Source: Nitrosotalea sp.
GTDB lineage: Archaea > Halobacteriota > Syntropharchaeia > Alkanophagales > Methanospirareceae
Reading direction: 5' to 3'
NCBI GenBank assembly: GCA_020725315.1
Contig: DYFG01000001.1
Span: 18,042-82,041, forward strand
DNA: 64,000 nucleotides
Program-made: the position numbers and the translations under genes
The notes under the pieces: generated by a model
What the model saw: only the letters and a program-made list of their open reading frames with translations
Told to the model about the DNA's origin: nothing
The model's database searches: none
Shown: positions 17,963 through 26,725 of the stretch, piece by piece
How positions within the stretch are numbered: the first letter of the stretch is position 1
How the letters are laid out: each line of letters begins with the position of its first letter

Positions 17963-20802
17963 TTCTTAACCGCTTCACGAATCTGTGCCAGCCGAGAATC
18001 ACCAATTCCCTTAATCGAAAGAAGTTCTGCATCAGACGCTTGCGACACCTGAAAGATATGGGTGTAATTCCGCCCCAAAATCGTAATTACTTCTTCCGGC
18101 AGGTCTAGCTGGTCAATCTTTGCAGTATGAACGTCCTTCTGAGCAGACGGCTCTTTGAGAACTTCGTTAGTTGGCGCTATAGGGGCCTCTTCCTGTTTAA
18201 TGGTAACTGTTTGTGCAGGTCTGTGAGGCTGCTCCTCTGCCAAAACCAAATCCGGCGAAGACGTGAGCCATTCTACATCTTCAGGAAATACATTAATGAG
18301 TGTATCAACCCCACCAATCCGATACGTAACCCCCCTGTGTGATCGAGAAGGAATACGCCGAAATTGTTTTTGCTTGCCTACATAACGTAGTGTAACCATC
18401 GAATCCCCCGATACTACAGACATAGTTTTAATAGTTGTACTTTTAGGAACAACCACAGTGGACTTCTTTCCACCACAGCTTTTGCACATATCATTTCCTT
18501 TTAACACATCAGAAATTAAATTAGCAAATTTATTACGTACATATTGTACCAAAGATGATGATTTTTCAAAATTATCCTCGCGCCGCATCCCGCTTTTCAT
18601 GTTGTAGTAGAATAGTGGAGAGGCAATTCTTGTACCACAAATGCCCCTCTCCAACAGGGAAAGATGGAAAATCCAATCTTCCCAACCGGGAGCCTTTTGA
18701 TCAAACCCCACTGCTTGCACATCTGCCGTTCTGTAAATGCCCGTAATAGCAGAAATGCTTTTACGAACTAGCCGTTCAGAACTCCACTCTTCAGACGGTT
18801 GTTTAACTAATGTGCCGTTATTATCTTTGTATAGCCAGTCAGAATAGTACCAACCACAATTACTCCCCTCTATAGCAGCCAGGAAAATGTCTATTGCTTG
18901 TGGTTCTAATAGATCATCAGCATCCAAGAAAACAATATATTTCCCTCTTGCTGCCATAATCCCCTCATTACGAGCTTCGGCTACCCCACTGAGTTTGCCC
19001 TTATCAATAAGGGTCACAAAAGGAAACCCATTTAAATAATAGTCTAAAGGCTCTCCGGTATCATTAACAACTATTACTTCCCATTCTTCATTGGTTTGGG
19101 CCAGCAGACTATCCAAAGCCCCCTGCAAATAAGGACCATGCTTAGGTCCAACAGGGATTACAACCGATACTTTTGGATCAGAGTAGGCGGCTATTGGATA
19201 GCCAAAACCTTCATACTCAGTTGCTCCGGCAGGCATCAGTAAATCATTCTTACGCCAGGGAAACCAAGCCGTCCAATCCTCTCCCTGATTACTGTTACTT
19301 AAAGACTCTCTACGAATCCTATACAACAAGGTAGGATTTGAAGTAACCTGCTTTGCAGTACAGTTATATGAAAGTGCCCTCGTCCAAAAATCCGCATCTT
19401 CTACCCCGGTTCTAATTCTCCGCCGATACCCCCCAACAATCTCCCATACCTTACGACGATACATACTAGAATACATCAACTGGTTACGCCGATTTAGTTG
19501 TTGTCGCAGACTTGTAGTAGCAGGGGGCCATTGTGAAACAAATGTCTTTCCTGTTTCATCAAACACCTGCATAGCCCCATATGCAATAGAGAGGGAACGA
19601 TCCTCGTCAAGTGCCTTAGAAAGAATTTTAACCGCACCAGGAGCAAGACGATCATCGGCGTCTAAGGGTAGAATATATTTTCCTTTTGCTGCACGAATAC
19701 CTATATTCCTGGCTTCTGCTACATGAACATTTTGTTCTAACGCAATTAAACGAATCTTATCTTTATAAGACTCTATAATTTCTAATGAGTTATCCGTAGA
19801 AGCATCATCCACTACAATCACTTCCCGATCCTCTTGTTCTAGAGCAGAATCAATAGCCTCTCCTACAAACTTTCCGAGGTTGTGATTGGTAATGATGATG
19901 GAAGTTTTGACTTCCGGTTTGTTGCTTATAGCTTCTTCGTACACAGTTCCATATTCTAAAGCAACGTCCTTCCACTGATAACGATCTATAACTACCTGCC
20001 GAGCCGCTGCTCCTAGTCTTTCACGATGTTCGTAACAATATCTAATACCACGAATCATATCTCCGAAGGAGTCTGCTACATAGCCCGTTTCTTTGTGGAC
20101 AATTACCTCAGCAGTTCCCCCATCATTCCATGTCAGTACAGGTACCCCACAAGCCATTGCTTCCAACACACCGAAACAAGGGCCACCTGTTTCTTTGGCA
20201 GTGGCGAGATAAACTGCTGCCCCTTGTACCAGCCTCTTCATTTCTTGTGGAGTCTGTTTGCCAACTACTTTAACATTAGGGGCCTTATTTCCAAACGTAG
20301 TAACAAAAGTAGTTCCTGGAAAATGAGTTGCTAAGTCATTTACGATCTTTGGATCGCAAGCTATATCTGCCCTAGCTTTATTCCACAACACATAGCGCCC
20401 ATTCTCTCCTGGTACCCACTCATCTGTATCTATGCCATGATGAACCAACCGAGGAGAGAATAAGAAATTCCTCTCTATGGCATACTGTACCCAACGAGAA
20501 GGGACCGTTACCAAGTCTGCCATACGGAAAGCATCAATGATACTTCTATTTAAATGTGCGGTCCACCTTGCCCATCCCGGTTGATCTTTCGTCCAGTATA
20601 GTCCATGATTGCTTAGAACAATAGGAATATCTTTTGGATAAGAAGCTGGAAAGTTTGCTATATGAACATTTAGTACATCTGCTTTAAACGGATCATCAAC
20701 TACCTCAATTCCCACACGCGGGAGCCAAGTGTGCTGTCCTTGTATGACACGATAAATACCGTCATTACCGTTCGGTATAGAGGGGGAAATATAAACCTTC
20801 AT
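17950..20802 (-). CDS. Three-domain glycosyltransferase with C-terminal YqbF-like and HhH modules
   Basis: A 950-residue protein with five segments. Residues 1-290 look like a GT4-type transferase (EAMACGVPVLTWNDGGTAEV at 214-233). Residues 298-520 form a first GT2 domain (VVDDASTDNS 330-339, DADD 381-384). Residues 543-770 form a second GT2 domain (FLDADD 625-630, DW...GYR-like acceptor region). A CKSCGG knuckle follows at 773-778. Residues 800-850 (LRYVGKQKQFRRIPSRSH, VFPEDVEWL) resemble small phage YqbF-like domains, and 895-950 is a helix-hairpin-helix (LLSIKGIGDSRLAQIREAV). Inferred role: stepwise sugar transfer to virion or host glycan, with the tail modules possibly docking it to phage components. 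Confidence 0.85.
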   Translation of the reverse strand: MKVYISPSIPNGNDGIYRVIQGQHTWLPRVGIEVVDDPFKADVLNVHIANFPASYPKDIPIVLSNHGLYWTKDQPGWARWTAHLNRSIIDAFRMADLVTVPSRWVQYAIERNFLFSPRLVHHGIDTDEWVPGENGRYVLWNKARADIACDPKIVNDLATHFPGTTFVTTFGNKAPNVKVVGKQTPQEMKRLVQGAAVYLATAKETGGPCFGVLEAMACGVPVLTWNDGGTAEVIVHKETGYVADSFGDMIRGIRYCYEHRERLGAAARQVVIDRYQWKDVALEYGTVYEEAISNKPEVKTSIIITNHNLGKFVGEAIDSALEQEDREVIVVDDASTDNSLEIIESYKDKIRLIALEQNVHVAEARNIGIRAAKGKYILPLDADDRLAPGAVKILSKALDEDRSLSIAYGAMQVFDETGKTFVSQWPPATTSLRQQLNRRNQLMYSSMYRRKVWEIVGGYRRRIRTGVEDADFWTRALSYNCTAKQVTSNPTLLYRIRRESLSNSNQGEDWTAWFPWRKNDLLMPAGATEYEGFGYPIAAYSDPKVSVVIPVGPKHGPYLQGALDSLLAQTNEEWEVIVVNDTGEPLDYYLNGFPFVTLIDKGKLSGVAEARNEGIMAARGKYIVFLDADDLLEPQAIDIFLAAIEGSNCGWYYSDWLYKDNNGTLVKQPSEEWSSERLVRKSISAITGIYRTADVQAVGFDQKAPGWEDWIFHLSLLERGICGTRIASPLFYYNMKSGMRREDNFEKSSSLVQYVRNKFANLISDVLKGNDMCKSCGGKKSTVVVPKSTTIKTMSVVSGDSMVTLRYVGKQKQFRRIPSRSHRGVTYRIGGVDTLINVFPEDVEWLTSSPDLVLAEEQPHRPAQTVTIKQEEAPIAPTNEVLKEPSAQKDVHTAKIDQLDLPEEVITILGRNYTHIFQVSQASDAELLSIKGIGDSRLAQIREAVKKWNR

Positions 20803-20804
20803 AG

Positions 20805-21491
20805 CTAGCCTACATCGGGAGCGACAGAGTTAAGCGAATAGTCCATACCTATGTTCTTAAAGGGAGAACATTGAAAATGAAAGGGCATATTACCAGGCCA
20901 CAAGATTTCGGGTGCGTTATGCGTGTCGTTATACCGTTTGCACATTTCTAGTTCTTCTTCACCAGGAGAGACACCTTCTTGATGGTATCCCACGCTGTTG
21001 TAAAACCGTTCATGCCGGAAAGAACACTGACCGGAATAGACATAGACACCTGATCCTTGTTCTAACTTTAGGTATGTCATGCTACTATACCCAACAAACG
21101 ACGCTTTCATATCCGTAGACAGGTATCCACAACGAATTATACCAACAGACGGCTGTGTTAACAAAGTGTCTACATAAGGATCAACATTAAGCGGCTCTAC
21201 TAATACCCAATCATCTTCTGTCATAAAGACTATTGGCGAAACTAAAAACGCCTGCTTTAGTGCTAGGTTCTTCGATACACCCACCCCACGACGATTCGCA
21301 TTTGTAACAATAACCCTCTCTTGTGTGTCTATCAAAGAGGTTAGCTGATCGACATACCCATCAGGACTACCATCATCAGCAATAATCCATACCCGGTTCC
21401 CATATTTTAGGTTCTCTTTCAAAGAGAGCAAAGTTTGGGTAGCTGTGTGTAACCGATTATATGTTGTGATAATAATGCTTAGAGGTTCCAT
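20805..21491 (-). CDS. Family 2 glycosyltransferase
   Basis: A 228-residue GT2 enzyme with the GT-A fold signature LSIIITTYNRLHTATQTL at the N-terminus, IADDGSPDG (about 37-45) for nucleotide-sugar binding, and MTEDDWVL (94-101) in the DXD position. A short C-terminal acceptor region follows (GVSPGEEELEMCKRY). It lies two bases from its neighbours on both sides, so it is co-transcribed with the dehydratase and the large transferase. Confidence 0.88.
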   Translation of the reverse strand: MEPLSIIITTYNRLHTATQTLLSLKENLKYGNRVWIIADDGSPDGYVDQLTSLIDTQERVIVTNANRRGVGVSKNLALKQAFLVSPIVFMTEDDWVLVEPLNVDPYVDTLLTQPSVGIIRCGYLSTDMKASFVGYSSMTYLKLEQGSGVYVYSGQCSFRHERFYNSVGYHQEGVSPGEEELEMCKRYNDTHNAPEILWPGNMPFHFQCSPFKNIGMDYSLNSVAPDVG

Positions 21492-23552
21492 CTATACTCC
21501 ATATAAAGCGTGTGTCGTGTCCAACATCTCTAGCAGTTCTTTGGCAGACAAAAACCTGCTAGGTTTGTCGCTGGTATACGAAAACGGCGCACTCTCGTTC
21601 CTAAATGAAGACGTGGGTGGGTGGATAAGATAGAAATTACCCTTATCTTCTGTATAAAAGGATTCCGCCTCGCTAACCATTCCTTCATGGATTTTTTCGC
21701 CAGGACGCAAACCTATATCCACTATTGCTAAATCTTGTGCGAACTCCTTAGCAAAATCAATCATTAAAATACTAGGAGCCTTTGGAACCAATATAACTCC
21801 CGGCTCGGTTTGTAGGGACATAAGGACTTGATTAATGGCTTCATCTATTGACAGAAAGAAACGAGTCATACGACGATCTGTGATTGTAATCGGTCCACCA
21901 ACCTTAGCCTGATGTTCCCACAAAACTGCCACAGACTGATTAGAAGCCAGCACGTTACCATAACGAGTAATATGGAAACTGGTAGCTCCATACTTATTAG
22001 CATCTTGAAACACATACTCTACCATCTTCTTGCCAACACCATAGGCGTTTTCAGGCGAACAATTATGTACTACCACACTACCCGACACAAAAGTATGCGT
22101 ATCTTCTACGTCAATACAATATACATCTCTTGATGGAGCTTTATATTCATTAAGAATGGGAGTATCTATATAACGTTCTGCTGTTCCTAAATCCCAAAAA
22201 GTAGGATCGTAATCTATATAGTCAATTTTATTAGACATTTCAGGCAATATTCCTGGTCTAATAAAATTGAATAGAGATTGAGTACCCTCAACAGTAAATC
22301 TAAGTTCAGGATAATATTTTCCGGCTACTTTAACTAATAAATAATTACACTCAAATCCCCTGTTTGTTAAAAACTCACATAACCAAATAACTTCTTCCTC
22401 AGTAAACCCATGAGTAGCTAGACGCGCAGATGGTCTAGAGTTCCCCCCGTTATTATGACTAATACATCCATCATCCATAAACCAAGCTGCCATAAGATAG
22501 GGAGAAAAATATTTTTCTAGTAAATGCTTGGGAACTATTTTCGCTTTATCCGAATAAAATGCCTCTCTTAGGTTTCCTAGTGTTGCATAGGCTCTGGAAG
22601 AGGATTTACAGAAATTATTTTTTCCCTTTTTACTTCTCGTTTTAATTTCGCTAAAAGTAAACCCCCGCAGGGCTGCTGTTTTCGTTTCTAGCCACTGTCG
22701 TTGTCTCTCCGAATGACCAATAGTCAGCCGACTGCGGCGACTTTGTGTTAGGCTGCTATCGCCTAATAAAGTACCTACAAGTAGTCCATACTGTTTAAAG
22801 TTTGGTTCTGGTTCATTAGTTATTATAAAATGATTGTCTGTTAAACTACCGGCAGGAATCCATCCTTTGGTTGTCAGAATAAGATGATCTTCTGTAACTA
22901 TAGTACCAGACAACTTACCCACATGCAGATATGCTCTACGGTAAGTAAGTCTATATCTTTTCCTGCCATCCAATTTATTTTTGTACCACCCCACCACTCG
23001 CCCTAACTTCTGTTCCCCCGTATTAGGATCAATAGTAACTACTTCGCCATCATAACGTTCTTTAACCAACTCGCCTATTGGCTTAGAGGTTCCGTCTGCC
23101 AACAAAACCCTAGCGTGCCAATCAAGACAGGCTTTGTCGGTGCTTGTCGTAACGACCTGAGACACTCCCATATCAATTGCGGCCTCAACAACCTGCTGAG
23201 AACCGTAGATATTTGTTTCTATCGTAGCAGCAATGTTGTTTTGAGCAGAGGGTACCTGTTTATAGGCAGCAAAGTGCATTACTATGTCAACACCGCGCAT
23301 GGCCCGTTTGAGATCATTATAACGAGTTATGTCTCCCAACACATATTGGTGTTCAGGAAACTTTTGACGAAGGATGCTTTGCTTTGTTTCGTCACGCGAA
23401 AAAATTACAAACTCTGCTCCCCAAGAATTTCGTCGGGCGCGAGTAAGCACAGCCTTTCCGAGAGTACCCGTTCCGCCAGTAATTAGTATTTTTTTACCTT
23501 CCAACATCTTCCCGTAAGGATCAGAATTTGTTATCCAGGTTTCCATCATCAT
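21492..23552 (-). CDS. NAD-dependent sugar-nucleotide 4,6-dehydratase (CapD/PseB-like), split by an intein
   Basis: The precursor is 686 residues; removal of the intein (142-497) leaves about 330, a normal length for this short-chain dehydrogenase family. Residues 21-29 (ILITGGTGT) are the NAD-binding loop, FSRDETKQ and GDITRYNDL are typical of PseB/CapD enzymes, and the catalytic STDKA is joined after splicing to CSPENAYGVGKKMVEY, which holds the YxxxK pair. These enzymes make 4-keto-6-deoxy sugars from UDP-GlcNAc-type donors. Three ATGs occur in a row; AAGGA fits the third (23546) best. The gene heads the glycan block and has its own promoter. Confidence 0.9.
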   Translation of the reverse strand: MMMETWITNSDPYGKMLEGKKILITGGTGTLGKAVLTRARRNSWGAEFVIFSRDETKQSILRQKFPEHQYVLGDITRYNDLKRAMRGVDIVMHFAAYKQVPSAQNNIAATIETNIYGSQQVVEAAIDMGVSQVVTTSTDKACLDWHARVLLADGTSKPIGELVKERYDGEVVTIDPNTGEQKLGRVVGWYKNKLDGRKRYRLTYRRAYLHVGKLSGTIVTEDHLILTTKGWIPAGSLTDNHFIITNEPEPNFKQYGLLVGTLLGDSSLTQSRRSRLTIGHSERQRQWLETKTAALRGFTFSEIKTRSKKGKNNFCKSSSRAYATLGNLREAFYSDKAKIVPKHLLEKYFSPYLMAAWFMDDGCISHNNGGNSRPSARLATHGFTEEEVIWLCEFLTNRGFECNYLLVKVAGKYYPELRFTVEGTQSLFNFIRPGILPEMSNKIDYIDYDPTFWDLGTAERYIDTPILNEYKAPSRDVYCIDVEDTHTFVSGSVVVHNCSPENAYGVGKKMVEYVFQDANKYGATSFHITRYGNVLASNQSVAVLWEHQAKVGGPITITDRRMTRFFLSIDEAINQVLMSLQTEPGVILVPKAPSILMIDFAKEFAQDLAIVDIGLRPGEKIHEGMVSEAESFYTEDKGNFYLIHPPTSSFRNESAPFSYTSDKPSRFLSAKELLEMLDTTHALYGV
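22062..23129 (-). mobile_element. Intein with LAGLIDADG endonuclease in the dehydratase gene
   Basis: The intein covers residues 142-497 (356 residues). It begins with Cys1 in CLDWHARVLLADGT, has the block B pattern GTIVTEDHLI, and ends with VVVHN before extein Cys+1. The endonuclease motifs are LLVGTLLGD (257-265) and LMAAWFMDDG (353-362), each with an acidic residue. It sits in the active site between STDKA and the YxxxK helix, a typical conserved insertion point. It is clearly related to the portal intein (shared KYFSP, WFMDDG, RGF and YY..RFT segments). Confidence 0.93.
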
Positions 23553-23569
23553 TCCTTATACAACAAAAG

Positions 23570-23612
23570 GGGTTACTGTAATAATAGTATCACAGTAACC
23601 CAATCTTGTCAA
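23570..23612 (-). promoter_or_regulatory. Promoter overlapped by a perfect inverted repeat
   Basis: On the minus strand TTGACA (23612-23607) and TACTAT (23589-23584) are 17 bases apart and point at the dehydratase gene. A perfect 10-bp inverted repeat (GGGTTACTGT and its complement, 23570-23601, 12-base loop) surrounds the -10 box. It may be an operator, or the terminator of the upstream gene, since the downstream arm runs into CCTTTT. Confidence 0.6.
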
Positions 23613-23621
23613 GTATTTATT

Positions 23622-24806
23622 TTATTGTCCGTGAGTCCAGGTAGTATATCCCATCCCCTTACCTGGGGGGCCTATCGTAGTCTCAAAATCTGTACCTGCG
23701 TAGTAGTTCACTACATAAGGAATCCACATATCATCCCCACTTACAGGGAACTTGAACACTGGATCGTTTTGGCTAGCCTCTCCCAAACCATACACCATAT
23801 TAAGTGCGCGAACAATTGCATTATCTCCTGCGTCAAAAGGCAACAAACCTGCTCGATGAAGAATGACAGCGGTTACAACAAGTCCTTGCAAACCTTCATG
23901 CATGTAACCGGACTTTGTGGGGGGCCATTTAAATTCCCCTCCCCTTCGCCAGTCTTCGGGCAAGACTCCACTCACAGAAACGCCGTTGATAGTAGAGCCT
24001 TTTCGGTTTATTCCTGCCTTATTATCAGGATCAGCGTGCCACGTTGTGTTATCGTATTTAAATTTAGGATCGGGCACAGGCAGCCCTATCATTTCCTTTT
24101 GTGCATTAACCACGTCTTCTTTCCAATCGTCACGATCTAAATAGATAGCGGCAGCAGCCAAACTTGCCCTTGCATGTGCTCCCCAATTAGTCGCAGAATA
24201 CAGGGCAGTTCCATACAACCCACTATCCCCTGGGGCAGAATGGTCAGGAATACCTGCTACAACTACTTCAGCCAACCACTCTTTAAAATCTGACTCAGTA
24301 TACCCTATCAGATCAGCCGCTATTACGTAAGACTGCAATCCTCTAGACAGTTCCAACGAGCGATCAAGGCTGCTTTGCATAGCGGATCGCAAACCTTCTA
24401 CAACCTTGTTTCGCATATTAGCATCTTCTAGACGAACGGCTACCAAAGCGCCTGCCAGAGTCTTTACATCGTGCTGACTATTATTATCCGCTAAATCAGC
24501 CCTTCCCCAATTGCTGTTAGCGGCCTCAAGAACCTGTTCCCAAGCTTTGCCCTCTGTAGGAAGCGCCATAATTTCTTCGGTAGACAACCAAATTCCCTCA
24601 GAAGTACCAGGAACTTCCGGTTCTTCGTCAGGCGGTTCTTCGTCAGGCGGAAGTTCTGGAATCTCATTCAACACATCTTCAATTGCAGTTACCCGATCTT
24701 CCAACCCCCTAACAGACGACTCTATTCTAGTTAGCGCCGCATCAATCTCGTCTAGCAAACTATTAATACGTTCAAATTCTTCTTCAGGAATTTCGAACAG
24801 TCCCAT
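23622..24806 (-). CDS. Alginate-lyase-like (alpha/alpha toroid) protein with coiled-coil N-terminus
   Basis: A 394-residue protein started at MGLFEIPEEEFERINSLLDE, where GGGAG lies about 8 bases upstream; a longer frame to 24887 has no such site. Residues 5-45 form a coiled coil, followed by a Pro/Glu hinge near 50-65. The rest is helical, with NNSQHDVKTLAGALVAVRL, NWGAHARASLAAAAIYLD and GYMHEGLQGLVVTA, a pattern recalling alginate lyase family proteins. Conserved Asn/His pairs fit such lyases. Inferred role: a virion-attached polysaccharide depolymerase. The lyase assignment is by pattern only. Confidence 0.65.
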   Translation of the reverse strand: MGLFEIPEEEFERINSLLDEIDAALTRIESSVRGLEDRVTAIEDVLNEIPELPPDEEPPDEEPEVPGTSEGIWLSTEEIMALPTEGKAWEQVLEAANSNWGRADLADNNSQHDVKTLAGALVAVRLEDANMRNKVVEGLRSAMQSSLDRSLELSRGLQSYVIAADLIGYTESDFKEWLAEVVVAGIPDHSAPGDSGLYGTALYSATNWGAHARASLAAAAIYLDRDDWKEDVVNAQKEMIGLPVPDPKFKYDNTTWHADPDNKAGINRKGSTINGVSVSGVLPEDWRRGGEFKWPPTKSGYMHEGLQGLVVTAVILHRAGLLPFDAGDNAIVRALNMVYGLGEASQNDPVFKFPVSGDDMWIPYVVNYYAGTDFETTIGPPGKGMGYTTWTHGQ

Positions 24807-24846
24807 TACACAATCTCCCACAATCCCTACTACCAACAATATATAC

Positions 24847-24855
24847 ATTATATCA
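24847..24855 (-). promoter_or_regulatory. Extended -10 promoter (minus strand)
   Basis: The minus strand reads TGATATAATG, an extended -10 element (TG-N-TATAAT), about 40 bases before the lyase-like gene. The -35 region (TTTAGT, 17 bases upstream) is poor. It faces away from the plus-strand promoter at 24881, so this gap is a divergent promoter region. Confidence 0.5.
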
Positions 24856-24880
24856 AAAGTATCGCAGGCACTAAAGACTC

Positions 24881-24909
24881 TTGACAAATCCTAATTTTGC
24901 GCTTATAAT
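24881..24909 (+). promoter_or_regulatory. Consensus sigma70 promoter
   Basis: TTGACA at 24881-24886 and TATAAT at 24904-24909 match consensus exactly, with 17 bases between. AAGACTC directly precedes the -35 box, as it does at the promoter at 45854. AAGGAA and the ATG at 24933 follow at normal distance. It should drive the five plus-strand accessory genes. Confidence 0.85.
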
Positions 24910-24932
24910 TAAGTGAAATAAGGAACGGGAAG

Positions 24933-25127
24933 ATGACAGCTAAACAGTTTTTATATGTGTTTATTGTTTTGCTTTTGATCATAGCGTTTTTAGTGGGCAT
25001 TACTGATGTTATTTTTGCTATTCTAGGATTCATGTTTGGCGGTGCTTTTATTATTTTAGACAGACAAGAAAAGATATGGGTTATGCGAATCAACACAGAT
25101 GTTCACGAAAGGGGTAACGATGATTGA
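24933..25127 (+). CDS. Small membrane protein
   Basis: A 64-residue protein with two adjacent hydrophobic helices (FLYVFIVLLLIIAFLVGI and IFAILGFMFGGAFIIL) and a charged C-terminal tail (DRQEKIWVMRINTDVHERG). Topology resembles small two-helix phage proteins, including some superinfection or lysis-related ones, but no function can be assigned. It is the first gene behind a perfect promoter inside the late region, which is typical of independently expressed accessory genes. It overlaps the next gene by eight bases. Confidence 0.75.
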   Translation: MTAKQFLYVFIVLLLIIAFLVGITDVIFAILGFMFGGAFIILDRQEKIWVMRINTDVHERGNDD

Positions 25128-25488
25128 CCAGTTGGAATGTCCCGTAGCAGCCCCCAAGCTGCTCAAGGCGAAATCAACTGTCGTGCTTTGCTCCAACTGC
25201 AAAGCGTGGATCACTCGCTATCCGACTTTTCTCGGATATGACGACATGGATCACTGTGAGCGATGCGGTTGCACCAGCGTCATTATGCGCGAGGGCCGTC
25301 CCTATGGTCCGAAATCGGGCTTGTGGGATTGGATCGTCGCTGAGTTTCGCGAAGTGTTCTCCCACCTCGACACGTGGGAGTTCGAGTCCGTTATCTGTGA
25401 TCCGCCAATCGAGTCGCTCGACTGGAAGGCCATTGACGACTGGTTCAATGAAAACGACTTCCACCGTGCGCCTAGAACAGTGGAATAG
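25120..25488 (+). CDS. Zinc-ribbon protein of unknown role
   Basis: A 122-residue protein. I choose the ATG at 25120, preceded by AAAGGGG, over one at 25099. Residues 24-27 (CSNC) and 46-49 (CERC) form a four-cysteine zinc ribbon. The C-terminal half is acidic and aromatic (WDWIVAEFREVFSHLDTWEF). Base composition turns GC-rich near the start of this gene, which suggests that it and its followers came from another genome. Confidence 0.65.
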   Translation: MIDQLECPVAAPKLLKAKSTVVLCSNCKAWITRYPTFLGYDDMDHCERCGCTSVIMREGRPYGPKSGLWDWIVAEFREVFSHLDTWEFESVICDPPIESLDWKAIDDWFNENDFHRAPRTVE

Positions 25489-25512
25489 GTTATGCGAATA
25501 GGGGAACACGAA

Positions 25513-25743
25513 ATGAACGCAGCAGAAATTGAACAAAAGCTTGAGCAGTTAGAGCGCAAGCTTGCCCAAGCAGAGTCGGAACAAGAGAAACTAATCTCCA
25601 TCATCATGCAAGAAACGGATGTATGCCTGTTTGGTGGCGGCGCTATGCGGGACGGACTCCCCCGCCGCAACAGTTGCCGCTTTGGGCATCCAGGCTGTGC
25701 GTGCGCTGATTGGATTGACGCGCACCGACCAGATAACGTATGA
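25513..25743 (+). CDS. Small coiled-coil protein
   Basis: A 76-residue protein whose first 40 residues form a coiled coil (AAEIEQKLEQLERKLAQAES). The second half has CRFGHPGCACADW, a possible metal site. The start at 25513 (MNAAEIEQ) is preferred to an upstream ATG at 25492, though the ribosome binding site is weak for both. It lies in the GC-rich accessory island. Confidence 0.55.
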   Translation: MNAAEIEQKLEQLERKLAQAESEQEKLISIIMQETDVCLFGGGAMRDGLPRRNSCRFGHPGCACADWIDAHRPDNV

Positions 25744-25780
25744 GAAGGCAGCTACCGGAAATCTATAGGAGATGTGGTTA

Positions 25781-26041
25781 ATGCCCACCCTTTACTACCA
25801 TCCCCGCCGAGGGGGAAAGGCGACGAAAGTGGCAGCAAACAGACTGGCAGTATTGGACACCATTCGAGAGCGCACAGAAGCAGAGACACCGCCGGAATGG
25901 ATCAAGCCGCTGCTGATCATTGAGGCGCTGGTGACTGAGATTGACGCGCTCAAATCTGAGATCGAACTGCTGCGTGCCGAACTGGGCAACCGTCCCGCCG
26001 AGGGCGCCAAGCCTGCGGACGTGTGGCCTGACCGCTGGTAG
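25781..26041 (+). CDS. Small coiled-coil protein
   Basis: An 86-residue protein. The ATG at 25781 is chosen because TAGGAG lies about 9 bases upstream, while the ATG at 25772 has no spacing. Residues 45-70 form a leucine-zipper-like helix (ALVTEIDALKSEIELLRAEL). It is followed by a strong GC-rich hairpin at 26068-26091. No function is recognisable. Confidence 0.6.
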   Translation: MPTLYYHPRRGGKATKVAANRLAVLDTIRERTEAETPPEWIKPLLIIEALVTEIDALKSEIELLRAELGNRPAEGAKPADVWPDRW

Positions 26042-26067
26042 CCGCATCTGTGCACAGTTCACACACA

Positions 26068-26091
26068 GCGCCCCGGTGTGTGCCGGGGCGC
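26068..26091 (+). other. GC-rich hairpin after a small gene
   Basis: A perfect 9-bp stem (GCGCCCCGG and its complement) with the loop TGTGTG. No T-run follows, so it may stabilise a 3' end or act as a factor-dependent terminator. The preceding CGCATCTGT...ACAGTT phrase recurs before the terminator at 26645. Confidence 0.55.
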
Positions 26092-26119
26092 GTCACTTAT
26101 CAGAATAGGAGTACTAAAC

Positions 26120-26617
26120 ATGAAAGGACTGGAGATGAAAAAGTACCAGCTTCGGCGGGCAATTCGGCAGACCTGCATTCTTTCGCCACCGCCGCCCCAC
26201 AGCGAAACGGAGAAATACGACGCTTGGACGCTAGGGCGGCTGATCGACTACACAGCGAAGGAACTTGAGAAGCAGTTGCCCGCCTACGTCCGCAAGATGG
26301 AGTCGGTTGCTCATCCCGATCCGTCTCGCCCGCTGGTTGTCATGCCGCGAACTACATCCGCCATCCCGCTCACCGCCGACGGATCGCCTGCCTTTCCCGA
26401 ACCAGAACGGATACGCCGATACGACACGGTGCTGCCGAAACGGTTTGTTGTACGCTCCGGGGATGGCCCGGCGCTCAATGTCTTCATCGGCTATTCATCG
26501 CTCATGGAGACGGTCTACTTCTTTCGCGTCAAACGGTTACTCGACGAGGCGACGATCCGCCGCCCAACATGGAAGGGGCGCAAAACACCCCTCAACCGCG
26601 AACTGCCCTACGCCTGA
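26120..26617 (+). CDS. Unknown accessory protein
   Basis: A 165-residue protein with no recognised domain. The ATG at 26120 has AGGAG at good spacing. The protein is basic and proline-rich, with a regular helical start (KKYQLRRAIRQTCIL) and later VVMPRTTSAIPLTADGSPAF. It is GC-rich and ends the plus-strand accessory run, followed by an intrinsic terminator. Confidence 0.6.
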   Translation: MKGLEMKKYQLRRAIRQTCILSPPPPHSETEKYDAWTLGRLIDYTAKELEKQLPAYVRKMESVAHPDPSRPLVVMPRTTSAIPLTADGSPAFPEPERIRRYDTVLPKRFVVRSGDGPALNVFIGYSSLMETVYFFRVKRLLDEATIRRPTWKGRKTPLNRELPYA

Positions 26618-26644
26618 CCGCATCTGTAAACAGTTGCCAGATAG

Positions 26645-26668
26645 AGCGCCCCAACCGGGGCGCTTTTT
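26645..26668 (+). terminator. Rho-independent terminator
   Basis: GCGCCCC, loop AACC, GGGGCGC and then TTTTT form a textbook intrinsic terminator (stem 26646-26663). It closes the plus-strand accessory operon just before the convergent minus-strand gene. Confidence 0.85.
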
Positions 26669-26725
26669 GCTTATGCGAATCGACCGTTGCAAAACCCACC
26701 AGTCTCTTATGAGTGATGTCATCAG

